From positions 1 to 25,184 of the forward strand of contig JBDZUZ010000038.1 of assembly GCA_040255445.1 (NCBI GenBank): 25,184 bases of DNA. The letters are read 5' to 3'. The notes under the pieces are model-generated. The model had not been told where the DNA came from. It saw nothing but the letters and a program-made list of their open reading frames with translations, and did no database searches. Origin of the DNA: JBDZUZ01 sp040255445. Its GTDB lineage: Bacteria > Planctomycetota > Phycisphaerae > Phycisphaerales > UBA1924. Numbering within the stretch: the first letter of the stretch is position 1; the number at the start of each line of letters is the position of its first letter. Made by a program: the position numbers and the translations under genes. This document shows positions 7,834 through 17,023 of this stretch, piece after piece.

Positions 7834-9126
7834 TCAGATACCGCCGCCCTGCAGCGATTCGATCATCGCCACCATGGGCATGAACATCGCGACGACGATC
7901 GTGCCGACGAGGCCGCCGAGGACGACGACCATGAGCGGCTCGAGCAGCGACACGAGCGAAGCGACGGCGACGTCGACCTCTTCGTCGTAGTTGTCCGCGA
8001 TCTTCATGAGCATCGCGTCGAGTTCACCGGTCTCCTCGCCGACGTCGATCATGTTGACCACGATGGCATCGCAGGTCTTGCTCTCGCGCAGCGGGCCGGC
8101 GAAGCCTTCACCCTCGCGGATGGAGTCGTGCACGCGGCCGAGCGCCTTCTCGTAGACCCAGTTGCCCGAGGTCTCCTTCGTGATCTTGATGGCCTCGAGG
8201 ATCGGGACGCCCGCGGCGATCAGCGTGCCCAGTGTGCGGGTGAACCGCGCGATTGTCGTCTTGCGGACGAGCTTGCCGAAGATGGGGGTCCAGAGCAGGA
8301 GCTGGTCGGTCGCGGCGCGGCCGGGGCCGGCCTTGCGGATCAGCTTCCAGAAGATCCAGATGATGATCGGCATCGGCAGCAGGATGAAGGCGCCGGGCAC
8401 GGCCTGGTCGGGCGTCGCGGTGCCGGCAACCCAGCGGCTGGTGTTGATCAGCCAGACGGTGATCGCGGGGAGCGCCACGCCGAAGTCGGTGAAGATCTCC
8501 TCGAACTTCGGGATGATGAACCACATGATCGCGGTCAGGATGAGCACCGCGATGGTGATGACCACCGCGGGGTACACCATGGCGCCCTTGATCTTGCGCT
8601 TCAGGCGCTGGCTCTTCTCCATGAACTCCGCGAGGCGCTGGAGGATGATGTCGAGCACACCGCCGACCTCGCCCGCGTTGACCATCTTCACATAGAGGTG
8701 GTCGAAGGCCTTGGGGTACTTGCTCATCGCTTCGGACAGCGACGAACCGCCCTCGACCTCTTCACAGACGCCCAGCAGGATGTTCTTCATCTTGCCCGGC
8801 TTCTGCTGGCTCTCGAGGATCTGGAGCGAGCGGAGCAGGGGCAGGCCGGCGTCCTGCAGCGTGGAGAGCTGGCGGGTGAAGGTCGTCATGACCTTCGCGC
8901 TGACGCCGCCGATGGCGATGCCGCCGCCGCCCTTCTTCTTCTTCTTGGCCGCGCCCGCGGCCTCGGCCGCGTTGGGGCCCTTCTTGACCTTCTGTTCGCG
9001 GACGGAGGTGGGGAAGTAGCCCTGCGCCTTGATGCGCTGGATCGCTTCCTCGGTGTTCCCGGCCTCGATCGTGCCCTTCTGCGGCTTGCCCGCCGCGTTC
9101 AGAGCCTCATACGCAAAGGTCGCCAT
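7834..9126 (-). CDS. pilC: PilC/GspF inner-membrane platform protein
   Basis: The protein is 430 residues, normal for the family (about 400). The N-terminus (MATFAYEALNAAGKPQKG) is the classic PilC/GspF opening. Two T2SSF domains lie at about 78-205 and 285-410, each with its signature (AGEVGGVLD at 151-159, VGEETGELD at 362-370). Transmembrane helices are visible at about 184-206, 243-263 and 395-420. A Lys run at 61-65 and a Gly-rich linker separate the cytoplasmic N-terminal part from the first domain. By family it anchors the PilB/PilT motor in the inner membrane and couples ATP hydrolysis to pilin insertion. It lies directly downstream of the second pilB and upstream of gspG, matching the E-F-G order of T2SS operons. 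Nothing looks broken. Confidence 0.95.
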   Translation of the reverse strand: MATFAYEALNAAGKPQKGTIEAGNTEEAIQRIKAQGYFPTSVREQKVKKGPNAAEAAGAAKKKKKGGGGIAIGGVSAKVMTTFTRQLSTLQDAGLPLLRSLQILESQQKPGKMKNILLGVCEEVEGGSSLSEAMSKYPKAFDHLYVKMVNAGEVGGVLDIILQRLAEFMEKSQRLKRKIKGAMVYPAVVITIAVLILTAIMWFIIPKFEEIFTDFGVALPAITVWLINTSRWVAGTATPDQAVPGAFILLPMPIIIWIFWKLIRKAGPGRAATDQLLLWTPIFGKLVRKTTIARFTRTLGTLIAAGVPILEAIKITKETSGNWVYEKALGRVHDSIREGEGFAGPLRESKTCDAIVVNMIDVGEETGELDAMLMKIADNYDEEVDVAVASLVSLLEPLMVVVLGGLVGTIVVAMFMPMVAMIESLQGGGI

Positions 9127-9186
9127 CGTTCCCAGTCTCCGGGCGGCTCCGCAACGGCTCGGCCGCTCCTCAGATGTGACACTCGC

Positions 9187-9212
9187 CGGCGGGACCGGTC
9201 ACGCGCCCGCCG
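9187..9212 (-). terminator. Hairpin between pilB and pilC
   Basis: CGGCGGG and CCCGCCG form a 7-bp stem with a 12-nt loop within the 93-bp gap after the pilB stop at 9220. No U-tract follows. It may be a processing site or attenuator. Confidence 0.3.
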
Positions 9213-9219
9213 CCTTCGC

Positions 9220-10959
<1,740 letters not shown>

Positions 10960-11130
10960 GTCTACCTCATGTCCTCCGACTGGCGCCAACCCTGAGTGCC
11001 GGTGTCCGAGAGTGCCGGTATTCCAGCGGCGATTCGCGCCACTCGAACCGGTCCACGCACACAGCCCATCACGGACCGCCTGCACGGACACCAAACCGCG
11101 AACGCCGCGGCTCGATCACCCGGTTCGGCC

Positions 11131-11159
11131 AGAATAACCGCGAGGTTGGCCCTGTCCAA
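11131..11159 (-). promoter_or_regulatory. Probable promoter for pilB
   Basis: On the minus strand TTGGAC (11159-11154) and TATTCT (11136-11131) are separated by exactly 17 nt. The -35 match is weak (3 of 6) and the -10 match moderate (4 of 6). A short TTTTT tract lies a little upstream of the -35 box. Position and spacing support it; strength is uncertain. Confidence 0.4.
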
Positions 11160-11223
11160 TCGCTTCAGACGCTAAAAACGGTTGCGACTCTTTGACTTTG
11201 ATGCACGAATGCCCGAAACCGGC

Positions 11224-11241
11224 ACCGGGGTTGGCCCCGGT
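11224..11241 (-). terminator. Hairpin after pilT
   Basis: ACCGGGG and CCCCGGT pair perfectly (7 bp) around a 4-nt loop about 30 nt past the pilT stop. A second small inverted repeat (GGAGGG/CCCTCC, 11263-11280) encloses the stop codon itself. No clear U-tract follows. Confidence 0.45.
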
Positions 11242-11270
11242 TACCCGCCCGGCGGACGCGGCGGAGGGGT

Positions 11271-12389
11271 TCAACCCTCCGTGGCGCCCTCCTCATCGAA
11301 CTCGATCCGACCGACCGTCCGCCCCATCTTGTGGAGGCGGTTGGTCAGCTCACCCGGATTTTTGCTCACGTCAATCATCTCGTCCGCCGCGATCTTGCCC
11401 GCCGAGTACAGGGCCCAGAGGTGGTCGTCCAGCAGCTGCATGCCGAACTTCTTGCCCGTCTGGATCATCGAGTCGATTCGGAAGGTCTTGCCTTCGCGGA
11501 TCAGGTTCGCGATGGCCGGGGTCACCACGAGGAACTCGTAGGCGGCAACCATGCCCTTGGTGTCCACCCGGGTCAGGAGGGCCTGGCTGAGCACGCAGAG
11601 CAGCGCGGTCGAGAGCTGGACGCGGATCTGGTTCTGCTGGGTCACCGGGAAGGCGTCGACCACGCGGTCGATGGTCTTTGCGGCGCCGGTGGTGTGGAGG
11701 GTGCCGAACACCAAGTGGCCCGTCTCGGCGGCACGCACGGCGGCCTCGATCGTCTCGAGGTCGCGCATTTCGCCGACGAGGATCACGTCCGGGTCCTGAC
11801 GCAGAGCGCGGCGGAGGGCCTCGGCGAAGCTGGGCACATCGTTGCCCACTTCGCGCTGGTTCACAATGGATTTCTTGTGGTAGTGGTAGTACTCGATGGG
11901 GTCTTCCATCGTGATGATGTGCTTGTCCATCCCCTGGTTGATGTAGTCGATCATCGTCGCCAGGGAGGTGGTCTTACCCGAGCCGGTCGGCCCGGTCACG
12001 AGGAAGAGGCCACGCGGGCGGCGGACCAGGTCGCGGACGACCTCGGGGAGACCGATCTGCTCGAAGGTGAGCAGCTTGTTGGGGATCTGCCGGAGCACGA
12101 TCGCGAGGTCGGCACGCTGGCGGAAGACCGACACACGGAAGCGGGCCGCATCGCCGTAGGCGAAGCCGAAGTCGGTGCCGCCCTCCTCCTGAAGCTCCTG
12201 CTGGTTGCGCTCGGGCGTGATCGCCTTCATGAGCGAGACCATGTCCTCGGAGTCGAGCACCTTGGTCTGGAGGTTGCGAAGGCCGCCGTGGTGGCGGACC
12301 GTCGGCTGGCGGCCGACGGTGAGGTGAAGGTCCGAGGCGCCAAGCTTGACCACCGTGTCCAGCAGGCGGTCGATCTGCATCGTGCTCAT
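11271..12389 (-). CDS. pilT: PilT-type twitching motility / pilus retraction ATPase
   Basis: The protein is 372 residues, close to the family norm of 345-375. ATG 12389 has AAGGAAG about 9 nt upstream. The N-terminal domain contains GASDLHLTVG. Walker A is GPTGSGKT at 133-140, the Asp box MEDPIE is at 161-166, the Walker B region is DVILVGEMRD with Glu207, and the His box is TGHLVFGTLHT at 223-233. The C-terminal AIANLIRE at 292-299 is the PilT signature (AIRNLIRE in characterised proteins), which separates it from PilB and GspE. There is no zinc tetracysteine, as expected. By family it depolymerises pili to retract them. Its presence inside a gsp-ordered cluster suggests a retractable fibre rather than a pure secretion pump. 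The C-terminus carries a short acidic tail. Confidence 0.96.
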   Translation of the reverse strand: MSTMQIDRLLDTVVKLGASDLHLTVGRQPTVRHHGGLRNLQTKVLDSEDMVSLMKAITPERNQQELQEEGGTDFGFAYGDAARFRVSVFRQRADLAIVLRQIPNKLLTFEQIGLPEVVRDLVRRPRGLFLVTGPTGSGKTTSLATMIDYINQGMDKHIITMEDPIEYYHYHKKSIVNQREVGNDVPSFAEALRRALRQDPDVILVGEMRDLETIEAAVRAAETGHLVFGTLHTTGAAKTIDRVVDAFPVTQQNQIRVQLSTALLCVLSQALLTRVDTKGMVAAYEFLVVTPAIANLIREGKTFRIDSMIQTGKKFGMQLLDDHLWALYSAGKIAADEMIDVSKNPGELTNRLHKMGRTVGRIEFDEEGATEG

Positions 12390-12413
12390 TGAACGGCTTC
12401 CTTGATCGGCGTG

Positions 12414-12428
12414 GGCGGCTCATCCGCC
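12414..12428 (-). other. Small inverted repeat between the first pilB and pilT
   Basis: GGCGG and CCGCC form a 5-bp stem with a 5-nt loop in the 75-bp gap. It is weak and may be fortuitous in GC-rich DNA. It is listed because the other untranslated junctions of the cluster carry hairpins. Confidence 0.2.
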
Positions 12429-12464
12429 GGCCGGGGGTGTCGGCAACTCTGCGTGCGTGCGGCG

Positions 12465-14213
12465 TCAGGCCGCGGCGCTCGCCTCCTCAACCTGCGTGGA
12501 CCGCGCGATCTCCTCGGGAGTCGTCACGCCCTGCAGGATCTTCAGCTTCCCGTCGTTCACCAGCGCACGCATGCCGTTGGCGATGGCCGCGCGGCGGAGT
12601 TCGGAGATGGGCGCGAGCTGGAACGCCAGCTCGCGGATCCGGTTGTTCATCAGCATCATCTCGAAGATGGCCTTGCGGCCGCGGTACCCGGTCTGCACGC
12701 AGTTGGTGCAGCCGACCGGGTGCATGACCTTGCCCAGCGCCTCGTCCTTCTTGATGCCGGTCAGGTGGAGGTACTTGGGGTCGAGCTCGTGCTCCTCGGC
12801 CAATCGCTTGCACTCCTTGCAGAGCACGCGGATGAGCCGCTGGGCCATGACCGCCTGGATCGAGCTGGCCACGAGGAAGGGCTTGACGCCCATGTCGACC
12901 AGACGCGTGATCGCGCTGGGCGCATCGTTGGTGTGGAGCGTCGAGAACACGAGGTGGCCCGTGAGCGCCGCCTGGATCGCGATCTCGGCGACTTCCTTAT
13001 CACGGATTTCGCCGACCAGGATGATGTTGGGCGCCTGACGCAGCATCGAACGGAGAATCGCCGGGAACGTCAGCCCGATGTGCTCGCGCACCTGGCACTG
13101 GTTGATCCCCTCGAAGTTGTACTCGACCGGGTCCTCGGCGGTGATGATCTTCTTGTCGGGGCGGTTGAGCACATCCAGCGCGGAGTACAGCGTGGTCGTC
13201 TTGCCCGAACCGGTCGGGCCCGTCACGAGGAAGATGCCGTTGGGCCGGCGGATGATGCGGTTGAAGATATCGAGGTTGTCGGGCTCGAAGCCCAGGTTCA
13301 CCAGACCGATGCGCACCGAGTCGGGCCGCAGAATACGCAGCACCACGGACTCCCCGTGGTACGCCGGGCACGCCGACACACGGAAGTCGATATTGACATC
13401 ATCGACACTGATCTTGATACGCCCGTCCTGCGGCGCACGCTTCTCGGCGATGTTCACGCCGGCCATCAGTTTGATGCGGCTGAGCAGGGCGTTCTGCATG
13501 CGCTTGGGCAGGTTGTCGCGCTCCATGCACACACCGTCGATGCGGTAGCGCAGGCGGACGCGGTCCTCCATCGGCTCGATGTGGATATCGCTGGCACGCA
13601 TCCGCACGGCTTCGCTGAGGATGCGGTTGCACAGCTTGGCGATCGCTCCGCCCTCTTCGGCATCGCGGTCGATCGATTTGTCCATCGAGCGGTCGACGGA
13701 CTTATCGACCGACTTGTCGATCGAGCGGTCGATCGACTGGGTCAGCAGCGTCTCGTTGGCCGCGAAGCTCCGCTGCGTGCCCTGCGCGGCGGCTTCGATG
13801 TACTTCTTGATCTGGGCGCGCCCCGCCAGCTTGGGCTCGACCTCGACATTGAGCCGGAACCGCAGCATGTCCTGCAGTTCCAGATCCAGCGGATCGTGCA
13901 CGATCACGCTCAGCCGACCGCCCTGCTTGCTCATCGGCAGGATCAGGTGCTTCTTGATCAGGTCGTCGGGGATGAGCTTCATGTCGATCTTGTCCGCGAT
14001 GCCCGCGGTGTTGAGGTCGACATACTCCATCCCGAACTGGTTCGCGAGCGCCTTGGCGACCTGGTCCTCCTTCGCGAAGCCGGCCTCGACGATCGCCTCG
14101 CCCAGCCGCTTCCCGGAGCCCTTCGCCAGCGTCACCGCCTTCTCGGCCTGCTCCTCGGTCAGCACCCCCCAGCCGACCAGAATCTCACCAAGCTTCTTCC
14201 GTGATCGTGCCAT
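12465..14213 (-). CDS. pilB: PilB/GspE assembly ATPase (first copy) with repeat linker
   Basis: The protein is 582 residues from ATG 14213 (GGGGGAT upstream; the frame is open to 14339 but the family N-terminus MARSRKKLGEILV starts here). Two MshEN-like repeats (KLGEILVGWG..., RLGEAIVEAG...) occupy about residues 6-65. Residues 160-183 are six tandem Ser-[Ile/Val/Met]-Asp-[Arg/Lys] units linking to the N2 domain (RASDIHIEP). Walker A is GPTGSGKT at 332-339, the Walker B region is NIILVGEIRD with Glu402, the His box is TGHLVFSTLHT, and the zinc cysteines are C465/C468 and C502/C505. The usual RQDPD before Walker B reads RQAPN. It heads the cluster behind the best promoter. Together with the second PilB and PilT, the locus has three motor ATPases. 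It appears to be a functional paralogue rather than a decayed copy. Confidence 0.94.
   Translation of the reverse strand: MARSRKKLGEILVGWGVLTEEQAEKAVTLAKGSGKRLGEAIVEAGFAKEDQVAKALANQFGMEYVDLNTAGIADKIDMKLIPDDLIKKHLILPMSKQGGRLSVIVHDPLDLELQDMLRFRLNVEVEPKLAGRAQIKKYIEAAAQGTQRSFAANETLLTQSIDRSIDKSVDKSVDRSMDKSIDRDAEEGGAIAKLCNRILSEAVRMRASDIHIEPMEDRVRLRYRIDGVCMERDNLPKRMQNALLSRIKLMAGVNIAEKRAPQDGRIKISVDDVNIDFRVSACPAYHGESVVLRILRPDSVRIGLVNLGFEPDNLDIFNRIIRRPNGIFLVTGPTGSGKTTTLYSALDVLNRPDKKIITAEDPVEYNFEGINQCQVREHIGLTFPAILRSMLRQAPNIILVGEIRDKEVAEIAIQAALTGHLVFSTLHTNDAPSAITRLVDMGVKPFLVASSIQAVMAQRLIRVLCKECKRLAEEHELDPKYLHLTGIKKDEALGKVMHPVGCTNCVQTGYRGRKAIFEMMLMNNRIRELAFQLAPISELRRAAIANGMRALVNDGKLKILQGVTTPEEIARSTQVEEASAAA
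13665..13736 (-). repeat. Six tandem 12-bp units coding a charged linker in PilB
   Basis: The six codon-phased 12-bp units each encode S-[IVM]-D-[RK]: SIDR, SIDK, SVDK, SVDR, SMDK, SIDR. Units differ at several bases, so the array is not freshly duplicated. It lies between the MshEN and N2 domains. Confidence 0.9.
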
Positions 14214-14520
14214 GCATCCCCCATCACCGGCCGGCCTGTCGCCGCGCCGGGTGGTTGTCTTGCCTTCAAACGCCACTCGGAGCCGGCCGCCCCGATCCAC
14301 GCTGCGGATCGGACCGCCCCGGCCCCCGAACAGAACCAACCAATCTACCCGAGATCGCCCGCCGACGCGTCACGCCGACAAACGCCCCGGATTATGCTGC
14401 CCCCCCGCCGCGCTATCAATATGGTCCCGGCCGACGAATTCCGGCCGCAACAACACCGACTTCTCCCCCAACATTCATCCGACCTTCACCCCGCACAGAC
14501 CCCCGAGCGCCAACACCGAC
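14214..14520. other. Divergent intergenic region pilB / coaB
   Basis: This 307-bp stretch has no convincing coding region. It holds the promoter of the pilus/secretion cluster (14391-14419) and a palindrome pair CGGCCG-8 nt-CGGCCG (14428-14447) just upstream of that promoter's -35 box. The pair could be an operator but is also common in GC-rich DNA. No clear promoter or ribosome binding site for coaB was found. Confidence 0.5.
14391..14419 (-). promoter_or_regulatory. Probable sigma70-like promoter of the pilus/secretion cluster
   Basis: On the minus strand TTGATA (14419-14414) and CATAAT (14396-14391) are separated by 17 nt. Each box matches consensus at 5 of 6 positions, which stands out in such GC-rich DNA. 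Transcription would start near 14384, leaving a leader of about 170 nt before pilB. Confidence 0.65.
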
Positions 14521-15198
14521 ATGACCACGCAAGCACCCCGCGTCCTGATCACCGCCGGACCCACGCACGAACCCATCGATGCGGTCCGCTTCATCGGCAA
14601 CCGCTCCTCGGGCCGCATGGGCTCCGCCCTCGCCACCCAGGCCGCGGCCCGGGGCTGGGATGTCACGCTGCTCATGGGACCCCTCACGGTGCTCCCCACC
14701 GATTCGCGGATCCGGATTCTCCGGTTCCGAACGGCCGCCGACCTTCAGGCCCTCCTCCGGACCAACGTTCCGGAGGCCGATGTCCTGATCATGGCCGCGG
14801 CGGTCGCCGACTACCGTCCGAAGGTCGACCCCGCCTTCTTCGGGGGGAAGTTCCGCCGCAAGTCCGAGAACCTCCAGTTGGAGCTCGAGCCGACCCCCGA
14901 CCTCCTCGCCGAGGTCGCCGCGACCCGCCGGCCGGACCAGCTCATGGTCGGCTTCGCCCTCGAGCCCCGCGAGGAGCTCCTCGAGTCGGCCCGCGCCAAG
15001 CTCACCCGCAAGAAGATCGACATGGTCGTCGGCAACCCCCTCGAGACCATGGACTCGGCGACCGTCGAGGCGATCGTGCTGGACGCCCACGGCCCTGAGC
15101 ACCGCACGCCCTCGACCATGACCAAAGAAGACTTCGCTCCCTGGCTCTTCGAACTGATCGAAGCCCGGGCCCACGCCTTCCAGAAGAGAACCGCGTGA
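14521..15198 (+). CDS. coaB: Phosphopantothenate-cysteine ligase, standalone CoaB
   Basis: The protein is 225 residues and matches the C-terminal half of bifunctional CoaBC. Visible motifs are ITAGPTHEPIDAVRFIGNRSSG at about 10-31 (nucleotide-binding start), AAAVADYRP at 92-100 and the basic KFRRK at 110-114. By family it condenses 4'-phosphopantothenate with cysteine, using CTP in bacteria, in cytoplasmic coenzyme A synthesis. The CoaC flavoprotein decarboxylase half is missing and must be encoded elsewhere. ATG 14521 is chosen because the homologous N-terminus starts there; no Shine-Dalgarno is seen, so it may be leaderless or weakly initiated. It ends in a GTGA overlap with the next gene. 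Confidence 0.88.
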   Translation: MTTQAPRVLITAGPTHEPIDAVRFIGNRSSGRMGSALATQAAARGWDVTLLMGPLTVLPTDSRIRILRFRTAADLQALLRTNVPEADVLIMAAAVADYRPKVDPAFFGGKFRRKSENLQLELEPTPDLLAEVAATRRPDQLMVGFALEPREELLESARAKLTRKKIDMVVGNPLETMDSATVEAIVLDAHGPEHRTPSTMTKEDFAPWLFELIEARAHAFQKRTA

Positions 15199-16994
15199 GC
15201 CCCGCCAATCCAGGCAAACCCGGCAAGCCCTTCCGCGGGAAGCCCGGCCGCGGCCGCGGCGATGACGCCCGCCCGGCGCGGTCCTCGCGCACGCCCCGCA
15301 TCGGCGGCGGCCTCCGCCTCATTTATGAAGACGAGCACCTGCTCGTCATCGACAAGCCGCCGGGCGTGCTGTCGTCGTCCGTGCCGGGCCAGGACGCCGA
15401 CAACGCCTTCGACTTCGTGAAGGAGCATGTGCGCTCCAACCGCGGCCGCCGCGGCGGGCCCGCGGCGTGGATCATCCACCGCCTCGACCGCGAGGCCTCC
15501 GGTCTGCTCGTCTTCGCCAAGAACCACGATGCGTTCACCTGGCTCAAAGAAGACCTCCGCGCCAAGCGCATCCAGCGGCTCTATACCGCGGTCGTCGAAG
15601 GCCAGATGACACCCGACACGCCCGATGGCCTGGGCGTCGTGCAGAGCTACATCGCCGACACGCGCTCGCGCGTCGTCAAGAGCTCGCAGCGCCCCACGAA
15701 GCGTGACGACGACTCGGGCGACGACGACGCCAAGCCGGCGGTGACGTACTACCACATCGCCGCCACCGGCCGCGGCAACACGCTGCTGCGTCTCAAGCTC
15801 GACACCGGCCGAAAGAACCAGATCCGCATTCATTGCAAGGATCTGAACCACCCGATCGTCGGCGACCGCCGCTACGGCGCGGTCTCCGACCCGATCGATC
15901 GCATCTGCCTGCACGCGACGGACCTGTGGTTCACGCATCCGGCGAACGGCCAGTTGCTGCACTTCCAGAGCACGCCGCCGCCGCGGTTTCTCGCGATCTG
16001 CGGCCTGGACCCCGCCCGCGGCCTGCCGCCGATTCCTGACAACTGGCAACCCGGCGGCGCGGCCGCGGCCGAAGACACGCCAACCAACCCCGAGGCTCCC
16101 GTGCGCGGGAAGCAGCAGCGCCCCGCGGCGGACACCTCGTGGGATCATGTCGCCGGGTGGTACGACCAACTTCTCGAAGAAAAGCGGTCGGACCATCACG
16201 AGCGGACGATCGTCCCGGGCGCGATGCGGCTGCTGCACCCATCGGCCGCCGACCGCATCCTCGATGTGGCGTGCGGCCAGGGGCTCTTCTGCCAGCGGCT
16301 CGCGCCGCTCGTGCATCAGGTGCATGGTGTTGATGCCGCGCCGCGGCTGATCGCCGCGGCCGAGCAGCACGTGAAGAAGTCACGCCTGCGGAATGTCCGC
16401 TTCACCGCGGGCGATGCGCGGGCGCTGAGCACGCTCGATCTGGGCAACGAGCCATTCACCAAGGCGACGTGCCTGATGGCACTCATGAACATCGACCCTC
16501 TCGCGCCGACGCTCCGCGGCATCGCCGATCGTCTCGCCCCCGGCGGCGCGCTGGTCGCGGTGATCCTGCACCCGGCCTTCCGCAGCCCGGGGCAGACTTC
16601 GTGGGGATGGGATGAGTCAGCGCAGGGTGAGCAACGTGGGCAGCAGCAGGACCGACGCGGCCGCGGCAAGCCAGGCTCGCAGCGGTCGACGCCTAACCCC
16701 CAGCAGAGCGTGAGGCAGTACCGCCGCGTCGATGGCTATCTCTCGAACGGGCAGAGCGAGATCGTGATGAACCCGGGCGAGGTCGCGGGCGGCCAGGCCC
16801 CCACCACGACCTACACATTCCATCGGCCGATCCAGAGCTACATCAAGGCGCTGGCGGAAGCTGGGTTCATGGTCGATGCGCTCGAGGAGTGGCCGAGCTC
16901 GCGCACGAGCCAGCCCGGGCCGCGGGCGGCGGAAGAGAACCGGGCGCGGCGCGAGATCCCGATGTTCCTGGCGTTTCGGGCGATCAGGAAGTGA
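15195..16994 (+). CDS. RluA-family pseudouridine synthase fused to a class I methyltransferase
   Basis: The protein is 599 residues, starting at GTG 15195 inside the coaB stop (GTGA). Residues 1-36 are a basic Gly/Arg/Lys/Pro tail. Residues about 40-272 are an RluA-type pseudouridine synthase: DEHLLVIDKPPG, HRLDRE at 95-100 with catalytic Asp98, LYTAVVEG, and GRKNQIRIH at 205-213. No S4 domain is seen. A Pro/Ala/Gly linker (about 285-313) leads to an apparently complete class I SAM methyltransferase. Its motif I is ILDVACGQG at 355-363, with Asp380 at the end of strand 2, GDAR at 406-409 and RLAPGGALV at 446-454. A Gln/Arg/Gly-rich insert lies at about 477-508. By family the first half isomerises uridine in rRNA or tRNA; the target of the methyltransferase is unknown. 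The frame is continuous, so the fusion is not a frameshift product. Confidence 0.9.
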   Translation: MSPANPGKPGKPFRGKPGRGRGDDARPARSSRTPRIGGGLRLIYEDEHLLVIDKPPGVLSSSVPGQDADNAFDFVKEHVRSNRGRRGGPAAWIIHRLDREASGLLVFAKNHDAFTWLKEDLRAKRIQRLYTAVVEGQMTPDTPDGLGVVQSYIADTRSRVVKSSQRPTKRDDDSGDDDAKPAVTYYHIAATGRGNTLLRLKLDTGRKNQIRIHCKDLNHPIVGDRRYGAVSDPIDRICLHATDLWFTHPANGQLLHFQSTPPPRFLAICGLDPARGLPPIPDNWQPGGAAAAEDTPTNPEAPVRGKQQRPAADTSWDHVAGWYDQLLEEKRSDHHERTIVPGAMRLLHPSAADRILDVACGQGLFCQRLAPLVHQVHGVDAAPRLIAAAEQHVKKSRLRNVRFTAGDARALSTLDLGNEPFTKATCLMALMNIDPLAPTLRGIADRLAPGGALVAVILHPAFRSPGQTSWGWDESAQGEQRGQQQDRRGRGKPGSQRSTPNPQQSVRQYRRVDGYLSNGQSEIVMNPGEVAGGQAPTTTYTFHRPIQSYIKALAEAGFMVDALEEWPSSRTSQPGPRAAEENRARREIPMFLAFRAIRK

Positions 16995-17023
16995 TTGCGT
17001 TGCACTGATTTGTTCGTCGAGCC

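Larger units (their letters stand above)
10960..11270. other. Non-coding gap between pilT and pilB
   Basis: This 311-bp stretch has no convincing gene on either strand. It contains a hairpin just downstream of pilT (11224-11241) and a probable promoter reading toward pilB (11131-11159), which leaves an untranslated leader of about 165 nt before pilB. Confidence 0.6.

Noticed and set aside
13665..13736. Short tandem repeats considered as a CRISPR array
   Set aside because: Units are 12 bp with no spacers and are in codon phase inside pilB.
12402..14204. A 600-codon plus-strand open frame
   Set aside because: Antisense to the first pilB, whose Walker and zinc motifs are intact.
14811..16370. 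A 519-codon minus-strand open frame
   Set aside because: Antisense to coaB and the pseudouridine synthase fusion, both with conserved catalytic motifs.
15195..16994. Fusion considered as a frameshift or assembly join of two genes
   Set aside because: The frame is continuous through a plausible Pro/Ala linker, with both domains complete and no internal stop or start context.
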